A stretch of 64,000 nt of DNA, taken from positions 42,308,797 to 42,372,796 of the forward strand of contig NC_057816.1 of the NCBI RefSeq assembly GCF_910594005.1, given 5' to 3'. The position numbers and the translations under genes were made by a program. The stretch's first letter is position 1, and the number at the start of each line of letters is the position of its first letter. The notes beneath the pieces are model-generated. The model was not told the DNA's origin and made no database searches. It saw only the letters and a program-made list of their open reading frames with translations. Positions 1-11,016 of the stretch are shown piece after piece. This stretch comes from Cervus elaphus (lineage: Eukaryota; Chordata; Mammalia; Artiodactyla; Cervidae).

Positions 1-413
1 CTACACACTCTTTTCTGCTCCATTCCAGTGAATCAGAATTTAGTCCACAGTGGATCTCTGTCCGCCTCAGGACCCAGACACCTTACCTTGCCTTACTGAC
101 TTAGCTGTGCCCTCCCAGTCCTTCTGACCTCACTTCCCTTTGCCCTAAGTCTTTGCTTTTTTTTTTTCTTTATCTCAACTTTTAAGATTCTAGGCTTAGG
201 CTAAGTCACCAGGTCCCATATCCATTTATAGGTCCGTATCCAATTCCTTCCAGGAAAACCATTCCAGGCGGATGTCCAAAACCCTTAAGCAGCACCCCGC
301 CTCCCCTAGTTTTAGTTGCTCGGCTATTTCCCATGTAAAAGCCCCAGGAAGCAAAGGCCACTGCTTCGGCCACAGGTGCCAGGCCCCCCGCCCCCGCCCC
401 CCGCGGGTTTTAC
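1..413 (-). other. GRM5: GRM5 intron downstream of the 7TM exon
   Basis: Intron sequence following the GTAAAA donor at 413-408. It holds a G-run array on the transcript strand (384-402) and a short T tract near 158-171. I found no sequence encoding the mGluR5b cassette (expected to start Tyr-Lys-Asp-Arg-Arg), so the alternative exon lies outside the window. Confidence 0.85.
384..402 (-). promoter_or_regulatory. G-run array just inside the intron after the 7TM exon donor
   Basis: The plus strand has C6-G-C5-G-C6, so the pre-mRNA carries three long G runs starting 12 bases after the 5' splice site. Intronic G runs are known binding sites for hnRNP H/F and can fold as G-quadruplexes. A regulatory role here is inferred from position only. 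Confidence 0.45.
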
Positions 414-1353
414 CTTAGGGTTTCCCCAGAGGAGCCCCTCCTCTTCCACAGGTTGACCAGGCTGCTGGACCTGCTGGCGGCCGAGGAGGACTTGCCGTCG
501 CCCACGTGCATGCGCACCACGGTGGACGTGGTGAAGGCGCTGCGCACGTTTCTCTCGGGCTTGGCCAGGATGATGTAGACCTTGGGCACGAACATGCAGC
601 CAAGCGCCACCGTGGCGCTGAGGCTGACGGAGAAGCACATGGTGATGATCTTGTAGTTGCTGCCGAAGTAGATGGGCACAAAGGCCAGCCAAATGATGCA
701 GGTGGTGTACATCGTGAAGGCGATGTACTTGGCCTCGTTGAAGTTCGCCGGGACGTTTCTGGTCTTGAAGGCGTAGAAGGTGCAGCTCAGGATCAGCAGT
801 CCGTTGTATCCGAGAGGGGTGACGACCCCCAGGTTGGTGGTGTTACAGATCAGGTAGACCTCTCGGATGCTCGGGTAGTCGTGCATTATATCCGGAGGCT
901 CCATGATGAACAGGGCGACGATGATGCCCAGCTGAATGCATATGAGGATGAACGCAATCACCAGCTGGGCGCAGGCACTCATGAATCGGGGCTTTTTGGT
1001 GCAGATCTTCTTCTTGCTGCCTGCCAGGATCCTCGCAATCCGATTGGTCTTGGTGACCAGAGCCGAGTAGCTCATGGCTGGGGAGAGACCAATGCCTATT
1101 CTTTGCAGGTAGCAGTAAATCTGTTTGGGCTTCGCAATGAGGCAGAAGGTACACAAGTAGCCCAGGCAGATGCCAGCGAGGATAATGTAGCAGAGTTCCC
1201 TGCTGGAGGACTTGACTACCGGCGTATCTCGGTAGATGATGAAGATCGCGGTGACAAACAGGGTGGCCAGCAGGCCCAGACAGGCAAACACCACGGCTGC
1301 GATGGGCTCGGGGTCACCCCAGCGGAGATACTGCACTGGGATCAAGTCACAAC
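414..1353 (-). CDS. GRM5: GRM5 exon: seven-transmembrane domain and proximal C-tail
   Basis: This 940-bp exon encodes about 313 residues of a group I metabotropic glutamate receptor, a class C GPCR that couples glutamate binding to Gq/phospholipase C at excitatory synapses. It starts with the last cysteine of the cysteine-rich domain (GCDLIPVQYLRW) and then gives seven hydrophobic helices. Visible family marks are the first loop KSSSRELCY, the second loop TNRIARILAGSKKK, the TM3 cysteine (IYCYLQR) that should pair with the loop-2 cysteine (YLICNTT), the TM6 segment FTMYTTCIIWLAF, and FVPKVYIILAKPERNVRSAF at the end of TM7. The tail TSTVVRMHVGDGKSSSAAS then NLWKRRGSSGETL distinguishes GRM5 from GRM1 and matches the known calmodulin/PKC region. 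The acceptor is ctctgcag at 1354-1361 in minus orientation, and the donor AAG|GTAAAA falls at 414/413. The exon starts after one codon base and ends with two (AG), which allows both mGluR5a (Ser) and mGluR5b (Arg) junctions. There is no internal stop. Confidence 0.97.
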
Positions 1354-1499
1354 CTGCAGAGACACAGACACACATTCAAGACGAGGGAAGAAATGTGGAT
1401 GTGGGTCACTGTGCCTAAGGTACAAGCAGGTGCTTGTGGCTCTTTCGGTTGGTCTCCAGTCGACCCTTTTAACTTCAGTATCCTATACTGCTCCTTTCC

Positions 1500-2130
1500 T
1501 CAGATATTCAGTCATCAAATATTTATCTTTGGATTATGAAATCCATACTTTGTGACAGGAGCTGTTCTGGGTTCTGACAACAAAATGATAACGTATTCCC
1601 TACACTTAAACAAACGTGGTGGGGAAGGGGGGCACTTTTAAAGACTCACAGGTGGGATAAGGGCCATGTTGACAAATAGCAAGGATCTTGACTCCATCTG
1701 TGAGTAGTAAAGCCTCCTTTAACAGGAATGAGCGAAGGAAGGCTTTGCGGTTTGGCTTCCTTTGTGGATTTGGTTGGTTTGGCAAACACAAGTCAACTGT
1801 ACGGAAAGAGCTTGGGATCATGGGAGGAGGTCACACACAGTAATGTGATGAGTGGCCTAATATAAGCCTGGGATGTAGGCAGGAGGGGATCTTGGAGGGC
1901 AAAGAGTCTTAGATCGATGGGAAGTCATTGGAGGGATCTATGCAGAATAGAGGAATGAGGTGGTCAGATTTGTATGTGTGTGTTTTAAACATTCTTTGGA
2001 TTGCTGTGTAGACTTTGGATGAGATAAAGGTGTAGAAAGATTTGAGAATTATTTGAAATGATACAAACTGTTTACGTGGATGAGAGGGTATGTGAAAGGT
2101 AAAGGCATCGAGGATGACCAACATTGGAAC
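1500..2130 (-). repeat. Intron with degraded L2 LINE fragments
   Basis: About 1500-1610 resembles the reverse complement of an L2 3' end (caaatatttatct, then gagctgttctgggttct). About 1840-2130 matches a more internal antisense L2 segment (gggaagtcattggaggg, followed by gaggtggtcagattt). The stretch between them shows nothing recognisable. Confidence 0.5.
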
Positions 2131-2219
2131 CATCTATGCTGTCTTTGACTCTGCTGCAAAAAAGTACAACAATTTGGCAACATTTGGGTTATGTGCCTTC
2201 TTTTAAAATGTCTTTAGGA

Positions 2220-2387
2220 CAGTGATTCTCAAACTTGACTACACACTGTAATCACTTAGGTATTTTTTAAGAATACTGTGACTTAGGTTTCACTGCCAGA
2301 GTTTCTGATTTCACTGGCCTGGGCATCAAGATTTTTAAAAGGCACTCCAAGGGCTTCTAACTGTGCAGCCAGAGTTGAGAACCATTG
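2220..2387 (+). mobile_element. MER5A-like hAT-Charlie non-autonomous element
   Basis: It starts cagtgattctcaaactt and ends gagttgagaaccattg, imperfect terminal inverted repeats with an internal ccagagtttctgatttcact typical of MER5A. It is 168 bp against about 189 bp for the family. The flanks ctttagga (2212-2219) and ctctagaa (2388-2395) agree at 6 of 8 positions, a decayed 8-bp target duplication. Confidence 0.75.
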
Positions 2388-2467
2388 CTCTAGAAGAATC
2401 ATTCCTGTCAATTAGATTTTTAAAACAGAATTGAGATATTTTTATTGAGTGAGTAGGAGAGGAGTTG

Positions 2468-2673
2468 GTTTTCCCTGGTGGCTCAGTGGTAAAGAATCTG
2501 TCTTCAGTTCAGGAGACCGGGGTTTGATCCCTGGTTTGGGAAGATCCCCTGGAGGAGAGCATGGCAACCCACTCCAGTATTCTTGCCTGGAGAATCCTGT
2601 GGACAGAGGAGTCTGCATGGCTACAGTCCATGGGGTTGCAGAGAGCTGGAGATGATTGAAGTGGCTAAGCAGC
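2468..2673 (+). mobile_element. Bov-tA SINE
   Basis: It has the tRNA-Glu-derived head ttccctggtggctcagtggt followed by the Bov-A body (caacccactccagtattctt, then acagtccatggggttgca). The 3' end is degraded. Confidence 0.9.
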
Positions 2674-2735
2674 CACAAGAGAGGAGTTAAGTAATCTGGA
2701 GCGTCAGACAGTTCAGCAGTGTAGCGGAGATTACT

Positions 2736-2861
2736 GCTGCTGCTAGGTCGCTTCAGTCCTGTCCGACTCTGTGTGACCCCACAGACTGCAGTCCACCAGG
2801 CTCCACCGTCCCTGGGATTCTCCAGGCAAGAATACTGGAGTGGGCTGCCTTTTCCTTCTCC
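2736..2861 (-). mobile_element. Bov-A type SINE fragment, inverted
   Basis: It reads ctgctaggtcgcttcagtcc through ccttttccttctcc, a single Bov-A monomer in reverse. The flanks share gtag followed by gagattact/agattact (about 2722-2735 and 2863-2873), a probable target duplication. It faces the sense SINE at 2468, forming an inverted pair. Confidence 0.85.
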
Positions 2862-3314
2862 AGTAGAGATTACTAACTGCCTGCAAATATCCATTCTCCC
2901 CTTCTTCCTCAGCAACTATCTCCAGTTTCATTTGAGGGGATAAAGGATGCAACTAAAATGCCACATTTGCCAGCAGCCTTTGCAGTCAGAGGTGCCATGT
3001 GACTAAGTTTTAGCCAGAAAAATATAAGTAGAGAACTCCTTAGAGGAAAGTGATTCATATTGGAAAGTACCTTTTGTGCCCTTCCCTGCTTTCTCCTTCT
3101 GTTGACTGGACTATACATGTGATGGCTAGAGCTCCAGCAGTTATCTTAGACTCTGAGGTAACGTTAAAGTCAGAAAACATGTTTTGGGATTTGGAAGAGA
3201 AAAATACAGGGAGTCTGAGTCCCTGTTAACCATGGGACCACTGGCTAGCTCTGGATGACGTATGTCATATTTATCTTATGTAAATTACTTTTATTTCCCT
3301 GATATATGCAGCCA

Positions 3315-3446
3315 ATGGAGAAGGACATGGCAACCTATTTCAGTACTCTTGCCTGGGAAATCCCATGGCCAGAGGAGCCTGGCGGGCTACAGTCCATGGG
3401 GTCATAAAAGAGTCAGACACGACTGAGTGACTAAACAACAGCAACA
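3315..3446 (+). mobile_element. 5'-truncated Bov-tA SINE with target duplication
   Basis: Only the Bov-A body is present (ggagaaggacatggcaacc to cgactgagtgactaaacaac). The 9-bp direct repeat atgcagcca at 3306-3314 and 3447-3455 marks the insertion. Confidence 0.9.
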
Positions 3447-3573
3447 ATGCAGCCAGACCAAATCCTAACTGATATAGGTGTAACTTCCTGTATTTCGTAG
3501 TCAAGAATGTTGTATTAAGTGACTCTGAATGTCAATGGTTAATGGGAGCTAAGGGAGGCAGCAATAACAGTAT

Positions 3574-4110
3574 GTAATGATGGTATAGGGGAGCAGAATT
3601 TGCTACCCCAAAATATGTCTCTTTGACATATTAATTATTTTAAGCTGGTTATTTTCCAAGAAACAGCAGACAAAGGAAAAACTCTGAAAACCAAATAGGA
3701 GGAGATGCCTTTTTGTCAGAAACATTTGCATTCATAAGCGAAAGCTCTCTTTGTAAGGGGATCTCCCTCACTGTATAGAAGAGGAGGATGAACAAATCTC
3801 TAGTAATTCTGATTGGTGGAGAAGGCAAAGACTTAAATCTGCATAATGACTTTTGTTCCCCTTATTACTGTGCTTTTTCTCTGCTAGCTGACTGTTGCCA
3901 CCCATAACATCTTCTTTTGTCTTTAACTGAGGATGGTATTTAAGGTAAGGGCTTTGGCCATTTTGGTGAGTTCCTCATTTTTCCTGAGTCTCTCCCCTGT
4001 CTACAGGTTATTAAGCTCTTCGATTTCTCTTCTTAATGTCTCATGTCAATTTAATTCCTAGACCAGCCAGAAGAACATAGAAGGGCAGAGGAAAATTTCT
4101 TTCTCCTTGA
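3574..4110 (+). mobile_element. Possible ancient solo LTR (ERVL/MaLR-like)
   Basis: The stretch has an LTR-like composition and motif order (aggggagcagaatttgctac, ccaaaatatgtctctttgac, later cctgagtctctcccctgtct). Nothing resembling gag, pol or env is visible nearby. I cannot assign a family by eye and the boundaries are approximate. Confidence 0.3.
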
Positions 4111-4481
4111 TAGTGACAAAGAAGTGTGTGGTTCTTTCAAAATATGTTAAAGGGCAGCTCTGTTGTAAAAAGGAATGGAAACATTCTTTTTCCTTTCCCT
4201 TATTTCTAACTTGCCAGTCTCTTTCTTCAAGATCTTAGGTTTTAAATAGTATTATTAGTTTATAATAAGATTCATTATGGGCTTAATAGAACTTATGAGT
4301 TAGCTTAGGATTCCCCAGAACACTTTACAAAATAGTTTCTGTGGGAAAATATATGCTTATTTAAAACACCTGTGCTTTTGACTTTAAAAACTGTGTATGT
4401 GGATAGCCCAGAGCAAATATGACAGTTATTTTATATAGTGTATAGAATTATAAATAAATGCATATCTCATTGCTGATGAAT

Positions 4482-4690
4482 ATGTGTGTTAGTCACTCAG
4501 TCGTGTCTGACTCTTTATGATCCCATGGACACAGCCCACCAAGCTCCTCTGTCCATGGGATTCTCCAGGCAGGAATACTGGAGTGGGTTGCCATTCCCCT
4601 CTCCAGAGGATCTTCCGACCCAGAGATCAAACCGGGGTCTCTTGTACTGAAGGCAGATTCTTTACCACCTGAGCCACCAGGGATGCCAGC
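4482..4690 (-). mobile_element. Bov-tA SINE, inverted
   Basis: It reads gttagtcactcagtcgtgtc through accacctgagccaccaggga, a full Bov-tA in reverse orientation. Confidence 0.9.
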
Positions 4691-5065
4691 TAATGAATAT
4701 GCCTGTATCCATAGTCTAGGCGCCCAGGTTCACATACGCTGCTTATATGTAGGATTTCAGCTTCTGAGACTTTAGTATACCATAGGGTTTAGGTTCATAT
4801 TTACAAATTTGCTCCTCATAGAAACTATTTTACAACAAGAAAATAGGGACCAATCATTCCTATCATTATTCTTCCCTAACAGTTTATAATAGTGATATGA
4901 CAGTGAAATTTATGGTGTACTGTAGTTAATTCTCTAGGAGTCTATTTCCCCTGCTAGGTCTTGAGCTACTAAATGACCATAGTAATTTACTTATAGAGGA
5001 AAGATACTATGTGGTACATGAAACAGGAATCCCTTCATTAGCTAAAGAGAATCATTGTACATATA
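4691..5065. other. Intronic sequence without recognised element
   Basis: AT-rich stretch. I see no repeat, exon or RNA gene in it. Confidence 0.5.
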
Positions 5066-5272
5066 TATTTCCCTGATGGCTCATTTGAAGACTCCACCTG
5101 CCAATGAGGGAGATGCAGGTTCAATCCTTGGGTTGGGGTGATCTCCTGGAGAAGGAAACAGCAACACACTCCAATATTCTTGCCTCAGTAACTCCATGGA
5201 CAGAGGATCTAGAAGGCTATAGTCCATGGACTCGCAAAGAGCTGGCTGCGACTTAGCGACTAAACAACAACG
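5066..5272 (+). mobile_element. Bov-tA SINE, degraded
   Basis: It has a head like atttccctgatggctcattt and ends gcgacttagcgactaaacaa, with many substitutions in between. Confidence 0.85.
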
Positions 5273-5744
5273 AGGGCTTTCACTGGACTCCCTTCTTTTT
5301 GTTACCCCATGCTGTTTTATGGAATCTTAACTGTTTTTGTATAAATGTAATTAGCACACTAATTACTAAATGCCTTCTATATGATAAGATTCACCACTAT
5401 TTTTATGTCAAATATATTCTTGAACTCTTCATGTGCAACCTGTTAACATCATGTGTGAACCTAAAGAAAACTCCACTAGATATGTGTTGGAAGAAATATG
5501 TGTAAGGCATGCCTCTAATGTGTTGTGACTATTTTCACAAACTTGTCAGAATTTATACATTCAGACGAGTGTTTTTTTTTTTTTTTTCATTTGACATGAA
5601 CCACTCCAAAGACTTTATGTTGAGTTTAATGATGCTGCCATTGCAGAAAATATTTTTGAAGCTATTCTCTTGGAATAGCAAATTGGATTTTGATTAGAGT
5701 GTTATAATCACTGAATCTTATAATTGGATAAGATCTTAGAGTTT

Positions 5745-5895
5745 CCAAAAATGAATGTGCATCAGAGTCACTTGGAGAGTCTAGAAAAATACAACTCAGG
5801 AGTCTAAACTCGGGAGATTTTGAATCAGTACATAGGGGGTGGGACAAAGGAATTTTTCTTGAATAATAAGGCTCAATAACAGATGTGAGAGTTGG
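5745..5895 (+). mobile_element. MER5A-like hAT fragment
   Basis: It contains gtgcatcagagtcacttgga followed by an internal segment like gattttgaatcagtacatag, as in MER5A. It is truncated on the right where a BovB 3' end begins. Confidence 0.55.
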
Positions 5896-5898
5896 ATC

Positions 5899-6287
5899 AT
5901 AAAGAAGGCTGAGCACTGAAGAATTGATGCTTTCAGACTCTGGTGTTGGAGAAGACTCTTGAGAATCCCTTGGACTGCAAGGAAATCAAACCAGTCAGTC
6001 CTAAAGGAAATCAACCCTGAAATTCACTGGAAGGACTGATTCTGAACCTGAAGCTCCAATTCTTTGGCCACCTGATGTGAAGAGCTGTCAATGGAAAAGA
6101 TCCTCATGCTGGGAAAGATTGGAGGCAGGAGGAGAAGGGGACTGCAGAGAATGAGATGGTTGGATGGCAGCACCGACTCAGTGGACATGAAACTGAGCAA
6201 ACTCTGGGAGACAGAGAAGGACAGGGCAGCCTGGTGTGCTGCGGTCCATGGGTCACGAAGAGTCAGACACAGCTGAGCAACTGAACA
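5899..6287 (+). mobile_element. BovB LINE (RTE clade) 3' end
   Basis: This is the C-terminal part of the BovB ORF2: gaattgatgctttcagactc, gagaatcccttggactgcaa, gcaggaggagaaggggactg, tgagcaactgaac. A frame at 6091-6276 preserves family residues such as RRRRGLQRMRWLDG. It is a dead, 5'-truncated retrotransposon copy. Confidence 0.92.
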
Positions 6288-6469
6288 ATGGCAAAGTTCA
6301 GTGACTATACAACTGGCCCCGGGTTGGCAGCCCAGCCGTGGAGGTCATCAAGCTGACTTCTCATCCAGTATGTGAATGTCTTATATGATAATTCCCTAAC
6401 CCTGCCTAAGGCTTTCTGTGAACTATAGTGTCTCAAGGCCAGGACTAGTAGGGGGGAAAGATAGATTGG

Positions 6470-6960
6470 AAATTCAGGAGGTCTGGATGGCGGATAGAGA
6501 CTAGAGGTGAAATGTTTAGAAAGCTATCACAATAGGACTGTCAAGGGGTGATAGGGCAGTAACTAAAAGCCACTGTCCTGAGAACATTCAGCTGGTAAAG
6601 ATATTTCAGGGCTAGTACTGAAGGAAATGATGAGGTAGATAGAGTCTGGATAGAGACTTCCAACCAAGTCAATGGCAGTCTATTAACTGAGAAGAGGGCT
6701 GTTAGAAGAAAAGGATCACAGTTTATAGGAATGACATCTAGTCTCAGTTTGGACGTGTTGTGTTTGAAATGTTTACGACCAGTGGAGCAGACAGAAGCAG
6801 AAGCTTAGGAGAGATATCAGGGTGGAAGTTATACCTTTAGGCATCATCTGTTTGTGAGTAGAAATTAGAGACATGGAAATGAATGTAATCAACAAGGAAA
6901 TTCATGGATAATAGATTTAGAATTCTAGAGAGCCTACAAGTCTGATGTGACACTGACCTC
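6470..6960 (-). repeat. Degraded L2-like intronic sequence
   Basis: Fragments resemble the internal part of L2 in reverse. Similarity is weak and the boundaries are estimates. Confidence 0.3.
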
Positions 6961-7221
6961 AAGAAATGGCAGCGGAAGATGACATGCCAGGGAAGACATA
7001 AGCTAGATCAGCTAGAAGGAAGAAAGGATGTCAGAGGCCAAAGAAAAGTGGTTTCCTGGATGACCCACCATGCCCCTCCTCTAAAAATACAGTTTAAATT
7101 TTTTTTCTTTTTCTTTCTTAAATCCTCACCCAGAGAACTTGCACAGATCTTTGAGCTTCATTTTCCAGATATCTTTCCTAGTGGCATATCACTCTCATAT
7201 TTACCCCCTTTCCTACACATG

Positions 7222-7432
7222 CCCCTGCTCAGTCGCTTCAGTTGTGTCCAGCTCTTTGTAACCCATGGACCGCAGCCCACCAGGCTCCTCTGTTCATGGG
7301 ATTTTCCAGGCAAGGAAACTGGAGTGGGTTGCCTCCAGGGGATCTTCCCGACCCAGGGATCGAACCTTCATCTCTCATGTGTCCTTCATTGGCAGGCGGG
7401 TTCTTTACCGTGAGTGCCACCTGGGAAGCACC
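7222..7432 (-). mobile_element. Bov-tA SINE, inverted
   Basis: It runs ctcagtcgcttcagttgtgt to gtgccacctgggaagcaccc. The open frames across it (for example 7265-7537) are SINE translations. Confidence 0.9.
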
Positions 7433-7435
7433 CTG

Positions 7436-8126
7436 CTTTTCCTACTGTTACATCTAATTCCTTTGAGCAAGGGGTGGTATCCTTCCACTGCTGTATTCCT
7501 GTCACGGGACATGTTCTATCAAATCTCAGAATCTTGAGATACTGTCAACCTTATTATACGTTTAGATTTTCATTGATTACTGTCCCCACTTTGTTTACAA
7601 ACATCCGAATGCCCTGTTATTCTTCCTAAGTCTCTTCCTTACATTCTTCTGTGAACTACTGGGCCTTTTCTCCATTAATGGTTTTCTTTTCTTTTTTTTA
7701 ATCCCTGTTTCATTCTTAGTATAATGGTAAATTATTGGCGGTGCTCAGTGTACCGGAAAGTCACGACCAGAAGGGTATGTAGAAGTTAACTAAGAATGTA
7801 TGGAATATATGCTTTATATTTTATTATAAATTTAATCAACTTAGCATATGCTTTCATATTTTAAAGAATCTTGATCATATCAGTGACGTTCCCTCATAAC
7901 AAGCATATTAGAGTTTCTCAGAAGATGCACAAGTATTTCCTTTCTGAAAAGCACAGGAGGCATAAATTACAAAATCAAGGCCTGTTTTCTGATGAAATTT
8001 ATTTAGATAGGTCTCCATTTCTCACCAACCCCCCCACCACCGCCTCCGCTTTCACGCCTGATCTGTATTCTGTGATTCTCTAGCATAATCCATCCTTTCA
8101 TAGCTTACAGTGACATATATTGGAGG
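7436..8126. other. Intronic sequence without recognised element
   Basis: I see no exon or repeat that I can name. The run ccaacccccccaccaccgcct near 8026 is only low complexity. Confidence 0.45.
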
Positions 8127-8875
8127 TAACAAGGGTTTTTTCTTTTCCATTACAGTTTACTACAAGATACTGAATATAGGTCCTTGTGCCGCACACAGCA
8201 CCTTGTTGATCTATTCCATGTGTAGTAGTTTGTGTCTGCTGACCCCTACATCCTAGCCGTACCCCTCCCCTGCCCCCTGCGTCCTAGCGTACCCCTCCCC
8301 TGCCCCCTGCGCCCTGGTGTACCCCTCCCCTGCCCCCTTGCCCCTTTGGTGACTATAAGTTTGTTTTCTATGTCAATGAGTCTGTCTCTGTTTTGAAAAT
8401 AAGTGCATTTGTATCATTTTTTAAGATTCCAAATAAAAGTGATATCATATGATATTTGCTTTCCTCTGACATACTTCACTCAGCATGATAATCTCTAGGT
8501 CCATCCATGTTGCAGCAAACGGCATTATTTTATTTTTTATGGCTGAATAATATTCCATTATACATATGTACATATGTATGTATACATCTGTGTTGCATCT
8601 TCTTTTATCCACTCATCTGTCAGTGGACATTTAGGTTACTTCCATATCTTGGCTATTGTGAATAGTGCTGCTGAGAACATGGGTTCATGCATCTTTTTGA
8701 ATTAGAGTTTTCCCCAGATAGACACCGAGGAGTGGGATTATAGGGATCATTTGGTAAGTCTATTTTTGGTTTTATAAGGAACCTCCATACTGTTCTTCAT
8801 AGTGGCTGTACCAGTTTACATTCCCACCAACAATGTAGGAGAGTTCCCTTTTCTCTATACCTTCTCCAGCAGAAA
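8127..8875 (-). mobile_element. L1 LINE 3' end (ORF2 C-terminus and 3' UTR), inverted
   Basis: It reads in reverse as the L1 end: gataatctctaggtccatcc, ggctgaataatattccatta, gtggctgtaccagtttacat, cccaccaacaatgtaggaga. It is severely 5'-truncated. A 30-bp unit is repeated three times inside the 3' UTR part (8250-8340). Confidence 0.88.
8250..8340. repeat. 30-bp tandem repeat, three copies
   Basis: Three consecutive units share gtacccctcccctgccccct at the same register (8250-8280, 8281-8310, 8311-8340). The differences are confined to the tcctagcc/gtcctagc/gccctggt part. Confidence 0.92.
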
Positions 8876-9634
8876 ATACAAGTTTTTTTTTTTTTTAAGG
8901 GCTAGTGAGGTGCCAAAACATTATTATGCACATTATCCTGTGATTCCACTTGTGTGCTGCCCATACATCTGATGAGAGATGGATGGCTCACTGATTTCCT
9001 GGACCCCTAAAAATGATGACTGCTTAGCAATGACTGGTACTCATGCTTACTGTTTGGGTATTAGTCTTACAGGATAAATATTCCCGTAGTTCATAGTTTC
9101 TGGACTGTTGAGTTTTCAAACCCTCCTCCAAGGTTTTGTTCAGGCAGAATGAATGAGGAGTCAGAGATCCTAGGACATGGGCCTGATGGTCTGTATGTTG
9201 ACTTGGCAGGGAGTCCTTACTGAGCTCCATGCTTCCTGTATGATTTTGGAGGAAAGGAAGATGCTGCTGAGAATATCTGAGAGTCAAATTGTGCGTCCTT
9301 TGCTGTCAGGCAGGGCCTTTCAGGTGTACAAAACTCAGGCAGGGCTCTTGTGGGACTCTCCTTTGGCAGCGAGGAGCTGCCTGGGACTAACACCGTCAGG
9401 CCTGCTTTCAGCCGGTTCCACCAGCAGGCCACTGGTCTGCCTTTTCCTCTTTCTTTATGTGTCTGTATTTGGATCTCTCAGGGGCTGGCTTGAGATCACA
9501 GCATGATGCAGACTCAGAGTTCTTTCTGCATCATTCATAACCCTGATCATTTAATATTTTCTCATCATTTAGCCTAAGCTGGCGTTTTTCTGCTTTGATA
9601 TTTGAGAAGAATTGGAAGTGGTGTGTGTTATATT
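8876..9634. other. Intronic sequence without recognised element
   Basis: A T14-type tract lies near 8884-8897, at the 5' edge of the inverted L1. The rest shows no feature I can support. The open frames at 9177-9506 and 9217-9432 have no recognisable protein. Confidence 0.45.
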
Positions 9635-9845
9635 TATTGTTGTTTAGTTGCTAAGTTGTGTCCAGGTCTTTGCAACCCATGGACTGTAGCCTGCCAGGCT
9701 CCTCTGTCCATGGGAATTCCCAGGCCAGAATACTGGAGAAGGTTGCCATTTCCTTCTCCAGGGTATCTTCTTGACCCAAGGATCAAACCCATGTCTCCTG
9801 CATTGGCAGGCAGATTCTGTACCATTGAACCACCTGGGAAGCCCA
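9635..9845 (-). mobile_element. Bov-tA SINE, inverted
   Basis: It runs gttgtttagttgctaagttg to accacctgggaagccc, full length. Confidence 0.92.
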
Positions 9846-10734
9846 TGTTCTATTTAGATGCCTTATTTTTCTTTCTATTACTATAAATACAATCTGTTTT
9901 GTGTGTATATATGTGCATATGTGGGGGGGGGGGTCTATCCGCTGTTCTTTACTATAAGCACCCTGATGTCAGAGACAACTTCGCCTCTTGCACACAAATG
10001 GAACCCTGTACTGAGCATAGTGCCTCACTCATATCGTTAGCATGGAAAGTACAAATTAATATGCAATACCTACTGTATAATCAAAGTATGTAATTATCAT
10101 TGTGGTATATAGATCAAGTCATTCTCAGCAAACCTTTTTGTTGACTTTAGGAAGTCCCAAGTTACAGGACTGTTATGTACTGTTGTAGATAGAAATTTAA
10201 ATTCAGTGTTTTACACCTGAATCTTAGAGTCAGGATTCTAAACCAGAGTGGGCAAAACTAAGTAAGCACCTAAGAGGCTTCCTTCTGCCTAGTGGCATGA
10301 CGTGTCACAGTAGAAATGTTCCCGGTACTGACTTGGCAGTGATCAATATTTGTGCTTGACTGATTAATTCTGAGTTAATTCACTGGATCTGGGAATTATG
10401 AGTAGAAGTAAGAGGGTGGCAGTCACAGAAGTCATTCTTTAACAAGTATCATTTACTATAAGATTCAGATACACTGTTCCCCAAAAGGCTGTTAATTGCA
10501 ACATTTTTTACTCTAGGCCAGAAAAAAGGCCCCCAGGTCCTCTTCAGGAAAGGCATATTCTAGAGTTGATTGATTTTCCCTTTCCTTTAGCATGAAACAA
10601 AACATACCATGAACACTCCCTCAAATAAAAATTTAGTCTCTATTCAAAGTGTTAGGTAGGTTTTAGGGATACTCACTCAGTGGGAAGCCACTTTATTCTT
10701 GTTTCTGTCAGCATTAAAAAAAGGAGAAACTAAC
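9846..10734. other. Intronic sequence without recognised element
   Basis: It contains a short G run at 9921-9931. No exon or classifiable repeat was seen. Confidence 0.4.
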
Positions 10735-10860
10735 ATTTATTGAATGCCTACTAAATGTCAGGTGTTATCCTCGATATGTTAGGTAATTTTCATAATAAAC
10801 AAGTGAGGTAAGCATCATTAACTCTATTTTACAGAGATGAAATGAGGTTTAATCTGACTT
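10735..10860 (-). repeat. MIR-like SINE fragment
   Basis: It has aacatttattgaatgcctac followed by ctctattttacagagatgaa, the order expected of a MIR in reverse. Confidence 0.6.
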
Positions 10861-10919
10861 GGTGCTGAGATTAAAACCCTGTGAAAGTTTTTATTGATTG
10901 ATTAACTGATTGACTCAGC

Positions 10920-11016
10920 TATTCCCTTCTCCAGGGGAATCTTCCAACCCAGGGATGAAACCCAGGTCTCCTGCACTGCGGACAGATTCTTTACCATCAG
11001 AGCAATCAAGGGAGCC
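10920..11016 (-). mobile_element. Partial Bov-tA SINE, inverted
   Basis: Only the tRNA-derived half remains: cccttctccaggggaatctt to gattctttaccatcagagc. Confidence 0.85.

Noticed and set aside
324..692. Minus-strand frames 324-692 and 415-681
   Set aside because: They are out-of-frame readings of the GRM5 7TM exon, rich in Arg, Pro, Ser and His as expected of a shifted frame.
506..1555. A 349-codon open frame on the plus strand across the 7TM exon
   Set aside because: It is the antisense shadow of GRM5. The GC-rich, conserved exon keeps the opposite frame open. The protein is unlike any known family and the minus frame is clearly the coding one.
2442..2915. 157-codon minus-strand frame with sequences such as GNPLQYSCLENP-like text
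   Set aside because: It is the translation of Bov-tA and Bov-A SINEs. The same peptides recur wherever these SINEs occur (for example 7265, 22296, 52720, 59688).
8564..8583. Palindrome catatgtacatatg
   Set aside because: It lies in AT-rich L1 sequence where short palindromes of this type are common. Nothing around it suggests function.
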